A DNA stretch of 12,981 nucleotides, taken from contig JAUQXG010000258.1 of the NCBI GenBank assembly GCA_030834765.1, positions 1 to 12,981 of the forward strand. Direction: 5' to 3'. Positions 1-7,792 of the stretch are shown here, piece by piece. Every line of letters starts with the position of its first letter. Positions within the stretch are counted from its first letter, which is position 1. The DNA comes from Lutispora sp. GTDB taxonomy: Bacteria > Bacillota > Clostridia > Lutisporales > Lutisporaceae. The notes below the pieces were generated by a model. It made no database searches, was not told the DNA's origin, and saw only the letters and a list, made by a program, of their open reading frames with translations. The position numbers and the translations under genes are program-made.

Positions 1-192
1 TTTATAATCGCTCACTTTTGTACTTGTATACTTTAAATCATAAGCGACAAATAGGTGAAGTGCATATTTATTATTATCCACAAGTCCAGATTCATTCCAG
101 TTATCCACATATGTTTTTACTACGTTTTTAAAATTTTTACGTCCTGTTACAAAGCCAACGCCAACATTTATCTTCTTTCTTTCAATTTTCAT
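1..192 (-). CDS. Conserved hypothetical protein, 5' part only, coupled to a glycosyltransferase
   Basis: Only the first 64 codons are in the window; the gene runs off the left edge without a stop. The protein begins MKIERKKINVGVGFVTGRKN and continues with a WNESGL segment and a LFVAYDLKYTST segment. The start ATG (192 to 190) overlaps the TGA of the upstream glycosyltransferase as ATGA, which implies translational coupling and a shared transcript. No ribosome site of its own is obvious, as is usual for such coupling. The opening beta-strand followed by 'TGR' could suit a nucleotide-sugar-dependent enzyme, but I cannot assign a family from 64 residues. The link to glycan synthesis rests on the neighbour alone. 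I am confident that it is a real gene and uncertain about its role. Confidence 0.7.
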   Translation of the reverse strand, partial: MKIERKKINVGVGFVTGRKNFKNVVKTYVDNWNESGLVDNNKYALHLFVAYDLKYTSTKVSDYK

Positions 193-1736
193 ATGATTTC
201 AGTCACTTCCCACTTTATTAAATTAGGGTTAGTATCCATAATGGAATCATATTGTTCCCTAACTCCATATACCGCATCAGGATCCAATAGCTGATACCTT
301 TTATATTTTTCTTCTCTATCTTCTTGTGTTGCCCATCCTAAATGCTTCACTCTAAATTTAGATATAGCCCTTGGGAAGGAGAATGTGTTCATTGGAAACC
401 TTCCGCAATGCTGAGGTATCTCATTCCATATATAATTGAAATTAGGCTGGTATCTCATTAAGAATGGTCTATAAATACTATGTGCATTCCAGTATTTATC
501 TTCTCGGTAATGGGTTTTATTCCACATATCATATAGCCTAAAGCAATAAAAATCGTAATTCTTATCATTTATAAGATTTTGCACATTATTCCAAAAATCT
601 TCTTCCAATATTTCATCTGCATCTAGGTTTAATATCCAATCTGGGTTTGTTTTGATGGTTTCATCCCATTGCCTTTTTCTAAGATCAACTTCACTTTCAA
701 ACATAGATTTATCATTTTGTATAATATGTAAAGGAATATCTTTTAATATTTCTCTGCATATATTTACTGTATTGTCACAACTTCCATCATCAATAATAAC
801 TGCCCCATCAATGTGCCCTTTTAAGCTATTTAGCATCTGGCTTAAATAGCGACCTTCTTCATTTTTGACTATCATAGAAAGAGTAATTTTATTTCCCTGT
901 TTTTTATATTGACGTACAAAGGCAGATTCTGCTTCACAGCCTTTTATATAATCTTGCACACCATCTAAGTCTTGCTCTCTATAAATATGGTAGGCAGGAT
1001 AATGGGTATCAACGAAAAGATCGATACCAAGGACGGCTGCGCGAATGCAGAAAAATCTATCCTCTCCATGTATGGTTAAGTTTTTAATAGGTTCAAAATT
1101 AACACCTTTTATCAATGCAGCTCTATGAATCAATGTACATGCTCCTAATCCACCCACTTCATATAATCCAGGGATTTTAAGCTGGTTCAAAAATTTGATT
1201 TGACGTATATCCATTTCTTTTTCACTAAGTTTTTCACCTAATCTCTTAGGGACTAAATCATATTCGTCAAACAACCAAACATTTGGTTCGAAAGGTCTAT
1301 CATTATGCCACTGGCTCCAAAATATCTCAGAGATGATATCCTTATTTGCAGTCTTTAAATGCTCAATCAAATTAGGGTACAAAACCAAATCGGAGTCTGC
1401 AAAAAACAAATAATCATAATTATTTTCTATTGCATAATGAATTATAGAGTTTTTGTAATTTGCTACTTTCATCATTAAGCTATCGTCCCAATGATGAGAA
1501 TCATCATTACATAGATATACTCCTTGCTCTTTACCAGCAACAATAATAACTGCTGATTCTTCTCTTTTAAACTCAGCCAATAGCTGACTTGAGTTTTCAT
1601 CCATATTGTCATCAACAAACATGTAATCTATAGAAACAGTATGTCTATTCAGCTTTTTTAGGGACTTTAAAAATGCATCTAATATTTTTGGTTTTTGATA
1701 TACAGGACTGCCAACTAACACTCTTTTTTTATCCAT
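189..1736 (-). CDS. Glycosyltransferase with two tandem GT-A (family 2-like) domains
   Basis: This 515-residue protein probably transfers sugars from nucleotide-sugar donors to a surface glycan or glycoprotein in the cytoplasm; the substrate is unknown. It has two transferase domains in tandem. The N-terminal domain (about 4-255) starts RVLVGSPVYQ, has a VDDN turn near 41-44, a DSD metal/nucleotide motif at 114-116 and a GED motif at 224-226 where GT-A enzymes place their catalytic acid. The C-terminal domain (about 284-500) starts ITLSMIVKNEE, the classic family-2 opening, followed by IDDGSCDNT and LDADE at 371-375. There is no signal peptide or membrane segment. The ATG is preceded by AAGGAGTT at 1746-1753 with normal spacing. 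Its stop overlaps the next gene (ATGA), so at least two genes form an operon leaving the window. The upstream 125 bases are very AT-rich with no convincing promoter. Confidence 0.9.
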   Translation of the reverse strand: MDKKRVLVGSPVYQKPKILDAFLKSLKKLNRHTVSIDYMFVDDNMDENSSQLLAEFKREESAVIIVAGKEQGVYLCNDDSHHWDDSLMMKVANYKNSIIHYAIENNYDYLFFADSDLVLYPNLIEHLKTANKDIISEIFWSQWHNDRPFEPNVWLFDEYDLVPKRLGEKLSEKEMDIRQIKFLNQLKIPGLYEVGGLGACTLIHRAALIKGVNFEPIKNLTIHGEDRFFCIRAAVLGIDLFVDTHYPAYHIYREQDLDGVQDYIKGCEAESAFVRQYKKQGNKITLSMIVKNEEGRYLSQMLNSLKGHIDGAVIIDDGSCDNTVNICREILKDIPLHIIQNDKSMFESEVDLRKRQWDETIKTNPDWILNLDADEILEEDFWNNVQNLINDKNYDFYCFRLYDMWNKTHYREDKYWNAHSIYRPFLMRYQPNFNYIWNEIPQHCGRFPMNTFSFPRAISKFRVKHLGWATQEDREEKYKRYQLLDPDAVYGVREQYDSIMDTNPNLIKWEVTEII

Positions 1737-1865
1737 TAGTATATTAACTCCTTCTTAAGTCTAATGACCTTTGTCAATTATTTTTTTCCCTAACTTTTTA
1801 GATTTTTATCTCTTTTTAATATATCCCTTTTTTTACTTATAAACCCTTTTATTTAAGATAATATA

Positions 1866-1904
1866 AAATAAAACCAGGAGGCATAAAAATATACCCTCCT
1901 GATT
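1866..1904 (-). terminator. Rho-independent terminator after the YggT gene
   Basis: CAGGAGG (1875-1881) pairs with CCTCCTG (1895-1901) around a 13-base loop. On the minus strand the stem is followed by TTTTATTTTAT. It lies about 10 bases after the YggT stop codon and separates that gene from the glycosyltransferase unit. Confidence 0.8.
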
Positions 1905-1913
1905 TCAGACTCA

Positions 1914-2258
1914 TTATATTTTTTTATTCTTAGGGGTTTGATATATCTCAATTAGCCTTACTATTCCATATGCAATAAGTGCATAAACAATCATGGCTAT
2001 AATAGTGGTAGGCTCTAAAACTGACTTTGTTTCAATTCCTTTGCTTACAGCAGATCTAAAAATACCACTGAAAGGAGCCAAGAAAGCTCCTGAGATATTG
2101 TAGATAAATGATACAAAAATGCTTCCGGGATTAGCTCCAAGGAGCTTGAAAATAAGTCGAAAGGCAAAAATGACTTCAAAAATGCCCAGTATATAATACA
2201 CTATCTTTCTATATTTCAAATTATTCTGTCGTGAACTGTAAACTTTATTTTCTTCCAT
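1914..2258 (-). CDS. YggT family small integral membrane protein
   Basis: This 114-residue membrane protein has two hydrophobic spans, about 20-42 and 84-106. Between them is the YggT signature region with FRLIFKLLGANPGS, a FVSFIYNISG helix and LAPFSGIF, where family members carry an Arg in the first span and a 'P-F/R' element. YggT proteins (Pfam YGGT) are small bacterial inner-membrane proteins with poorly defined roles, linked to osmotic or ion stress and to cell-division loci. The N-terminus is charged and probably cytoplasmic. The ATG follows a G-rich ribosome site (GGGGGGAAG). It sits 35 bases after the lmo0937-type gene and is closed by a terminator, so the two small membrane genes probably share a transcript. 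The surrounding stress genes suggest a cell-envelope stress role; that is inference. Confidence 0.85.
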   Translation of the reverse strand: MEENKVYSSRQNNLKYRKIVYYILGIFEVIFAFRLIFKLLGANPGSIFVSFIYNISGAFLAPFSGIFRSAVSKGIETKSVLEPTTIIAMIVYALIAYGIVRLIEIYQTPKNKKI

Positions 2259-2293
2259 TTACTTCCCCCCAAACGTGATATCCATTGGTTAAA

Positions 2294-2437
2294 CTATCTA
2301 TTTCCTTTGATTACTCTTAATAAAAACATAATAACTGCAATTACCAAAAGAATATGGATAAATCCACCTATTGTATGAGCAGTAACCATTCCAAGAAGCC
2401 ACAGGACTATAAGTATAATAGCAATTGTTGATAACAT
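2294..2437 (-). CDS. lmo0937-type small membrane protein, 47 residues
   Basis: This short ORF encodes MLSTIAIILIVLWLLGMVTA, then a GGFIH turn, a second hydrophobic stretch and the basic end RVIKGNR. Two short hydrophobic segments around HTIGGFIHIL are the hallmark of the lmo0937 family (DUF5670), tiny Firmicutes membrane proteins of unknown function often found beside stress genes. The start is preceded by GAGGGGGAAG with good spacing. The gene lies between the L25/Ctc terminator and the YggT gene. A TATAAT sits upstream at 2454-2459 on the minus strand, but no good -35 hexamer stands at 17 bases, so it may rely on readthrough or on another sigma factor. Both the length and the pattern fit, so I take it as a real gene. 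Confidence 0.8.
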   Translation of the reverse strand: MLSTIAIILIVLWLLGMVTAHTIGGFIHILLVIAVIMFLLRVIKGNR

Positions 2438-2500
2438 ATTTCTTCCCCCTCTACTTATTATATTATTTACACAAGCTCTAAAGCCAAACTATCATAGAGA

Positions 2501-2546
2501 TATAAAATGAACTGTAACCATGTTTTGGATCACAGTTCATTTTATA
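2501..2546 (-). terminator. Long perfect hairpin after the L25/Ctc gene, probable terminator
   Basis: The 15 bases at 2501-2515 are the exact inverse complement of 2532-2546, with a 16-base loop. Arms start TATAAAATGAACTGT. On the minus strand the 3' arm ends in TTCATTTTATATCTC, which is T-rich though not a pure T-run. The A/T symmetry means it could act on both strands. It separates the CIRCE-driven genes from the two small membrane genes and may be partial, allowing some readthrough. Confidence 0.65.
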
Positions 2547-2593
2547 TTTTGAATTTCAAGTTTTTTCATTAGCAGAATATATGCTGTTGCATT

Positions 2594-3184
2594 TTAGCTT
2601 TTCTGCTCTGTTTCAGCTTCCACAGCTGCATCAGCAGTCTGAGTATTCAAGCTAATTATCATTCCATAGACTACATCTTCTTTTTCACCCACATTTATTT
2701 GCTTATTCAAATCAAGATCCCTCAAAGTAATTGTGTCACCCAGCTTCTTTTCTGATATATCTACATATATCAGGTCAGACATCAAAGACATCTTTCCAAA
2801 AACAGTTATTTCTGATTTATATACCTGTAGCTGCAGTTGTCTATTTCTCAAATCTTCTTCACCTCTAAAAGCAATGGGAATCTGTAATTTTATCTCATGA
2901 TCTTTTGATACCATCTGCACATCAACATGTATAACACTCCCTGAGACTGGATGTTTTTGTACTTCCTTGATAAAACCAAATTTTTTACTATCTTTATATT
3001 TAATCCACACTTTTGCATTAGAACCATGATTCGCAAGAATTTTTTTTAGAGCCAGTGCATCAAATTTTACAGAAGTTGCTCCATCAACACTATCTCCATA
3101 AATAATACCAGGTACAAATTCAGTTTCTTTAAATTTTCCAGGTTGTTTTGCTCTTTCTATTGCTTCTAAAATAATTTCTTCCAT
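2594..3184 (-). CDS. ctc: Ribosomal protein L25 / general stress protein Ctc
   Basis: This is the 50S ribosomal protein bL25 in its long Ctc/TL5 form, which binds 5S rRNA in the central protuberance. In Bacillus ctc is a general stress gene. Residues about 5-92 form the L25 domain (VPGIIYGDSVDGA; KKILANHGSN; EVQKHPVSGSVIHVDVQMV, the typical 'QxhPv...hvDf' element). Residues about 95-180 form the C-terminal beta domain, ending in an acidic tail. Two in-frame ATGs exist. AAAGGAG sits only 2 bases before the first (3190) but 7-8 bases before the second (3184), so I choose 3184, giving 196 residues. It lies 42 bases after the coiled-coil stress gene and has no promoter of its own, so it should be co-transcribed from the CIRCE-controlled promoter. 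Divergence from housekeeping L25 suggests a stress-adapted copy; that is inference. Confidence 0.9.
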   Translation of the reverse strand: MEEIILEAIERAKQPGKFKETEFVPGIIYGDSVDGATSVKFDALALKKILANHGSNAKVWIKYKDSKKFGFIKEVQKHPVSGSVIHVDVQMVSKDHEIKLQIPIAFRGEEDLRNRQLQLQVYKSEITVFGKMSLMSDLIYVDISEKKLGDTITLRDLDLNKQINVGEKEDVVYGMIISLNTQTADAAVEAETEQKS

Positions 3185-3190
3185 AAACAT

Positions 3191-3198
3191 TCTCCTTT
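3191..3198 (-). promoter_or_regulatory. Ribosome binding site that decides the ctc start
   Basis: AAAGGAGA lies one or two bases before the first ATG but at the ideal 7-base distance from the second ATG (3184-3182), favouring the shorter protein. Confidence 0.65.
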
Positions 3199-3226
3199 TA
3201 AACCGTTATCTTTTAATCTGTAAGAT

Positions 3227-3514
3227 TTATTTAAAATGCTCTGTTGCTTTCGAAACAGCTTCCTTAAACTCATTCCAAGCATTCTCAGTTCCTTCTTTCA
3301 TGTCTTCCCAAGAATTTCCGCTAGCTTTTTTCAGTTCTTCATATTTTTCCTTTAGTCCATCTCTTTTACCCTCAAGCTTCTCCACTTGATTAAGATATTC
3401 CAATTTCATATCAGCATTTGCCTCAGCAGCTTTGCCACGCAACTCTGCTAATTTAGCACCATATTGATCTACTTGAGCACTCATTTTTTCTAAATACAAA
3501 TCACGTTTTTCCAT
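3227..3514 (-). CDS. Small coiled-coil stress protein (sll1863 type)
   Basis: The product is a 95-residue, highly charged, cysteine-free helical protein. Residues about 8-70 show continuous heptad-like spacing (KMSAQVDQYGAKLAELRGKA; LNQVEKLEGKRDGLKEKYEELK). The tail, SWEDMKEGTENAWNEFKEAV, resembles the 'W..mK.g...aw.el..a' helix repeated in small stress and late-embryogenesis-like proteins. It matches the pattern of the sll1863-type stress-response family, named after a strongly stress-induced cyanobacterial protein; the biochemical role is unknown. The ATG follows AGGAGGAGA with good spacing. It is the first gene after the CIRCE/sigma-A promoter, with a leader of about 125 bases, and is followed by ctc. 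Heat or protein-damage induction through HrcA is therefore the expected regulation. Confidence 0.8.
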   Translation of the reverse strand: MEKRDLYLEKMSAQVDQYGAKLAELRGKAAEANADMKLEYLNQVEKLEGKRDGLKEKYEELKKASGNSWEDMKEGTENAWNEFKEAVSKATEHFK

Positions 3515-3545
3515 TTTATTATCTCCTCCTAATTTTTATAAGTAA

Positions 3546-3570
3546 GAGTAGCTCTTATTTTTTACTACTC
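3546..3570 (-). other. Small hairpin in the leader of the CIRCE operon
   Basis: GAGTAG (3546-3551) pairs with CTACTC (3565-3570) around an A/T-rich loop, in the transcribed leader between the operator and the first gene. It is too weak and lacks a T-run for a clear terminator. It could protect the mRNA end or have no role. Confidence 0.35.
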
Positions 3571-3614
3571 AATTTCAGCAATAACTTTTATATTATAAAA
3601 TATTTTTGAAATTA

Positions 3615-3641
3615 TTAGCACTCGAATGACATGAGTGCTAA
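3615..3641. promoter_or_regulatory. CIRCE element (HrcA operator)
   Basis: TTAGCACTC (3615-3623), nine bases, then GAGTGCTAA (3633-3641) is an exact match to the CIRCE consensus bound by the heat-shock repressor HrcA. The inverted repeat extends perfectly to 15 bases per arm (3609-3623 and 3633-3647). It starts directly after the -10 box of the sigma-A promoter and covers the expected transcription start, the standard geometry for HrcA repression. HrcA activity depends on GroEL, so the genes downstream should be switched on by heat or unfolded protein. CIRCE usually stands before groESL or hrcA-grpE-dnaK; here it precedes the coiled-coil stress gene and ctc. Confidence 0.95.
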
Positions 3642-3647
3642 TAATTT

Positions 3648-3676
3648 ATTATACCTGTATTTTATTACCACGTCAA
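3648..3676 (-). promoter_or_regulatory. Sigma-A promoter of the CIRCE-controlled stress operon
   Basis: On the minus strand TTGACG (3676-3671) is followed by a 17-base spacer and a perfect TATAAT (3653-3648). Transcription should start near 3641, within the CIRCE. The near-consensus boxes predict strong expression when HrcA is released. Confidence 0.88.
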
Positions 3677-3775
3677 GATATTTCTGAAAGTACTACTATT
3701 TAATGTAATTAATTACTTTAATTTGAAAATAAGTATTCATACTATATGCCTTTCTTAGCCAACTATTATCATTAT

Positions 3776-3824
3776 GTAAAAAGGTGGTTATCAATTATTC
3801 ATTACATAATTGATAACCACCCTT
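3776..3824 (-). terminator. Rho-independent terminator after the lipid kinase gene
   Basis: A perfect 15-base stem (3783-3797 with 3807-3821; arm GGTGGTTATCAATTA) has a 9-base loop, followed on the minus strand by TTTTTACAT. It ends the lipid kinase transcript before the stress operon promoter. The sequence on the other side is CCTTCATTTG, so it is mainly unidirectional. Confidence 0.85.
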
Positions 3825-3835
3825 CATTTGCTCCT

Positions 3836-3937
3836 CTATCGATCTTTATTCTTATTTTCATACTCTGTGTTAACCTTTTGATATACTTCTTCCCCTTTGT
3901 ATAAACTACCTAGCTCTAAATATGATAATATCTTCAT
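3836..3937 (-). CDS. Possible 33-residue ORF between the lipid kinase and its terminator
   Basis: An ATG 5 bases after the lipid kinase stop opens an ORF encoding MKILSYLELGSLYKGEEVYQ followed by KVNTEYENKNKDR and TAG. It lies before the terminator, so it would be transcribed with the kinase. GGGAG directly abuts the ATG, which is too close for an efficient ribosome site, although coupling to the upstream stop is possible. The composition (acidic-basic, amphipathic) is protein-like. I do not recognise a family. It may be a small protein, a relic of a longer gene, or chance. Confidence 0.3.
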   Translation of the reverse strand: MKILSYLELGSLYKGEEVYQKVNTEYENKNKDR

Positions 3938-3942
3938 CTCCC

Positions 3943-4872
3943 TTATATATTGGAAGCTGTCTTTTCTCTCATTACAGTTATCGCATGCCGCTGTACTTCA
4001 ATCTGCACTGAACCTTCTCCTAGTATAATTCCATCTGCCATAACTGACATGGCAGGTTGCGTATCAATAGCTACTTTGCGTACACGAAAGTGTTGAATGC
4101 GAGGATCCTCTATTGTATTTGTTCCTGCCCCTTTTAGCGCATATCCAATCAAATCAAGTTTTGATAAATTGGCAAAAAATAATACATCTAATAATCCATC
4201 ACCAAAGGAGTTTTCGGAACCAACTTGATAATGGCGACCAACATAGGGCATGTTAGAAATCAATACTACATGCCCCATCTTTCGAATTTCTTGCTTATCA
4301 TCTAAGAAAAGTTGTATCTCTGATGGTGGCGAAATAGTTAATGTTTCCAAAAAATCACCTACACGTGATATATCACCATGCTGTATATCATCTCCAGATG
4401 GAAAAAGTGTTGAAAATAATCCTACGGAGCAAATTTCTATAAAAGGGGTGCTAATGCCGCCACAATGAACCATACCCATATCTATTTTATTACGTTTTCC
4501 TCCTCGTAGAATAGCAATTGCTGCCGGAATATCTGTAGGGATCCCTAAACTGAGAGCCACATTGTTTTGAGTGCCAGTTGGGATAATTCCAAGAGTAGCT
4601 TTTGTACCTATCATCGCTCTAGCGACAGCGGAAATTGTCCCATCTCCGCCACAAACAACAATCATATTCATTCCTTGTGCAATGGCATCTGCTACCACTT
4701 CTTTCAAATCAGAGTCTGGCTCTATCAAGTAAGGCTCAGGTACCAACTTCCAAGCCTGCATTTCTTTAATCACATCCATAAGCTGTACAGGAGATTCTTC
4801 ATTTGCTCCTGAACTAGGATTAAAAATTAGTTTAACTCGCTTACGACGTTTATTTGTATTTTGAGATTCCAT
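3943..4872 (-). CDS. YegS/BmrU-type lipid kinase (diacylglycerol kinase catalytic domain)
   Basis: A 309-residue protein of the DAGK/YegS/LCB5 superfamily, which phosphorylates diacylglycerol or related lipids with ATP at the membrane face. Visible elements: KLIFNPSSGA at 14-23 (nucleotide-binding opening), VCGGDGTISAVA with GGDGT at 75-79, IPTGTQNNVALSLGIP at 97-112, GDGLLDV at 224-230 and a C-terminal ADGIILGEG. Two departures from classic kinases are the 'GTxND' motif read as GTQNN and the 'DGE' motif read as DGI, so the usual catalytic Glu is absent; the lipid substrate may differ or activity may be low. Two in-frame ATGs exist; GGAGGAT overlaps the first (4887) and is correctly placed for the second (4872), which I choose. 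A TATAAT lies upstream (4902-4907) without a good -35. No membrane span is seen. Confidence 0.87.
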   Translation of the reverse strand: MESQNTNKRRKRVKLIFNPSSGANEESPVQLMDVIKEMQAWKLVPEPYLIEPDSDLKEVVADAIAQGMNMIVVCGGDGTISAVARAMIGTKATLGIIPTGTQNNVALSLGIPTDIPAAIAILRGGKRNKIDMGMVHCGGISTPFIEICSVGLFSTLFPSGDDIQHGDISRVGDFLETLTISPPSEIQLFLDDKQEIRKMGHVVLISNMPYVGRHYQVGSENSFGDGLLDVLFFANLSKLDLIGYALKGAGTNTIEDPRIQHFRVRKVAIDTQPAMSVMADGIILGEGSVQIEVQRHAITVMREKTASNI

Positions 4873-4878
4873 GCTTTT

Positions 4879-4885
4879 ATCCTCC
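4879..4885 (-). promoter_or_regulatory. Ribosome binding site that decides the lipid kinase start
   Basis: GGAGGAT lies inside the codons after the first possible ATG (4887) and about 7 bases before the second ATG (4872-4870), so the latter is the likely start. Confidence 0.7.
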
Positions 4886-4992
4886 ATAAATTTAGAAGTT
4901 TATTATAGTAACTTTCAAGTGTATATGCTAGATATATAAAAGCAAATTACAGCCTTTTGCAACCATCATTTTAGCTTTTCTCATTTAGACTT

Positions 4993-6249
4993 TTAAATTA
5001 CAAAATAATAAGAGTCTAAAAGATATAATTGATTATATTGAACAGCCATTTTCCATAAGATATTTTTTATTGCTTTCATTGATATTTCTCCCTTTTGATA
5101 TGCGCCAATATTCTTAAAAAACCTGTTCCTTTCCTTATCTGATGCTATGTCTTCAAAAAAACTCCAGATATACTGGGAAGCGTTGATAGAATTTTCTATA
5201 GTGCTCTTCTTTTGCAATGCTCCTTCAAGTATAGTATAAAAAGAAATAGCAGGGTACTCATACTTATTTTGAAGTAATTTTTGAATTTCTATATAACCTG
5301 TAGGGGACTTTTCTAAAACTGAATATTTATACTTGCTCCATTCAAGCTCAAGTGCTTTGATATTTTTATCAACTGATGTACAATTGATGCATTTGATTGC
5401 CGAAAGGTTTTTGTCCTTTACTTCAAGCATAATATCAATATCTTCCCTTTCTAGCCTTTGATAAAAGCTTAGAAATTCATCGATCAATATACTTTCAGAA
5501 TGTGATCCAAGCTTTTTAACGGGATTCTGTTGTGAATAATGAATTTTTTGGTAGCCATCTTTTTCCTTCCATGTCTTTCTGCACTCGCTAATCCAATAGA
5601 AATCATCTATTTGTTTGTCACTGGGATTAATTTTATTATGCAGATTATCGAAAATCACAGGTGTATTTAGAATCATTCCTATTTCCAATACATCACTTAT
5701 ATGATAGGATTTATCATCATTCTCCAGAACAAGCCGTTGTTTCACCCCTGTGTCCAGCCTGTGATAGTTCTCTATAAACCTCTTACTGGCCTGCTTTTTA
5801 TCATTATAGATACCTCCTATATGCAACACAATTTTGTGTTCAGCTCCCAAACCAAGGCTATCCAATACTTTGACATGATAGTTCAAATCTTCAATTGCCC
5901 TAGATATAACTTCTATTTTGGGTGAGCTTAATACAGTATACTGTCCAGGATGCATGGAGACTCTCATGCCGCTCTTTTGTATTTTTTCACCTATACTTAA
6001 AAGTTGAGAACTATATATAGCCCACCAAGGGACGTTATTTACAGCGTTTGAGCCAAACGGGATTAAATCAGAGCTAATCCTAAAGAGCTTTACTTTATTT
6101 TTAATATTATAATCAATGAGATTTTCAAGAGAATTCAAATTGTAGGCGATTATTTCTAACAATTTGATCACACTTGCATTTCTAAGTCTGCAACTTTTCA
6201 AGCAAGTGTGTGGCACTCCAATCGCCATGCATGCATATCCTATGCTCAT
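4993..6249 (-). CDS. uvsE: UV DNA damage endonuclease UvsE with C-terminal extension
   Basis: UvsE/UVDE nicks DNA 5' of UV photoproducts, starting a repair path separate from UvrABC. The protein is a TIM-barrel enzyme with metal ligands on successive strands. In the 418-residue form I see His100 (SMHPGQY), His143 (VLHIGG), Glu176 (LVLENDD), Asp201 and His204 (IFDNLHNK), Lys235 and His237 (KIHYSQQ) and Glu276 (IMLEVKDK); this matches the set known for the Thermus enzyme, including the Lys that is modified there. The extra His of Bacillus and Thermus enzymes after '(V/I)P..' seems to be Asn68 here (IPFGSN). Bacillus UvsE is about 320 residues; here about 110 extra residues follow the barrel and resemble DUF1722/YbgA. 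ATG at 6249 is chosen over 6255 because AAAGGAAG is 6 bases from it. No clear terminator follows. Confidence 0.9.
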   Translation of the reverse strand: MSIGYACMAIGVPHTCLKSCRLRNASVIKLLEIIAYNLNSLENLIDYNIKNKVKLFRISSDLIPFGSNAVNNVPWWAIYSSQLLSIGEKIQKSGMRVSMHPGQYTVLSSPKIEVISRAIEDLNYHVKVLDSLGLGAEHKIVLHIGGIYNDKKQASKRFIENYHRLDTGVKQRLVLENDDKSYHISDVLEIGMILNTPVIFDNLHNKINPSDKQIDDFYWISECRKTWKEKDGYQKIHYSQQNPVKKLGSHSESILIDEFLSFYQRLEREDIDIMLEVKDKNLSAIKCINCTSVDKNIKALELEWSKYKYSVLEKSPTGYIEIQKLLQNKYEYPAISFYTILEGALQKKSTIENSINASQYIWSFFEDIASDKERNRFFKNIGAYQKGEISMKAIKNILWKMAVQYNQLYLLDSYYFVI

Positions 6250-6255
6250 TAGCAT

Positions 6256-6263
6256 CTTCCTTT
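6256..6263 (-). promoter_or_regulatory. Ribosome binding site that decides the uvsE start
   Basis: AAAGGAAG touches the first ATG (6255-6253) but is 6 bases from the second (6249-6247). The second gives a protein opening MSIGYACMAIG, typical of the family. Confidence 0.65.
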
Positions 6264-6279
6264 CGCAACCTTTATAAGC

Positions 6280-6309
6280 AGTATAACTTAATTCAACTTA
6301 TCTATACAA
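6280..6309 (-). promoter_or_regulatory. Possible sigma-A promoter of uvsE
   Basis: On the minus strand TTGTAT (6309-6304), an 18-base spacer and TATACT (6285-6280) precede the uvsE ribosome site. The spacing is acceptable and the hexamers are fair matches, and the element lies just after the preceding gene's terminator. Confidence 0.45.
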
Positions 6310-6333
6310 TAATTTTTATACAGTCGAAACGCA

Positions 6334-6378
6334 ATAAAAAAAGCATCTCTGATAATACTATATTTATCAAAGGCGCTT
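6334..6378 (-). terminator. Rho-independent terminator after the collagen-like gene
   Basis: On the minus strand AAGCGCCTTTGATA (6378-6365) pairs with TATCAGAGATGCTT (6354-6341) with one mismatch and two G-U pairs around a 10-base loop. It is followed directly by TTTTTTTATT (the T-run includes 6342-6336). Confidence 0.85.
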
Positions 6379-6431
6379 AATTTATACAACATACAATGCC
6401 TTAACAACTTTACTTTAAGGCTCTTCCGTTT

Positions 6432-7724
<1,293 letters not shown>

Positions 7725-7792
7725 GGTATCTCCTCCTTTCTTTTAACAATTTAAGTATTTGAATATAAATATAATCAAATAGCTTTTTGCTT

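Noticed and set aside
1772..1777. TTGACA on the minus strand before the glycosyltransferase gene
   Set aside because: A -10 box at 16-18 bases would fall on the ribosome site, and no TATAAT-like hexamer is there.
2438..2500. A general-stress (sigma-B-like) promoter for the two small membrane genes
   Set aside because: GTTTGG and GTGTAA can be found, but spacing and match are poor, and sigma-B is absent from most Clostridia.
4902..4907. TATAAT upstream of the lipid kinase gene
   Set aside because: The hexamer 17 bases upstream is TAGCAT, and TTGAAA lies far too close, so I did not call a promoter.
4920..4980. Terminator after uvsE
   Set aside because: The best hairpin (GCAAA with TTTGC, then TTTTATAT) has only five pairs and a nine-base loop, so it is too weak to call.
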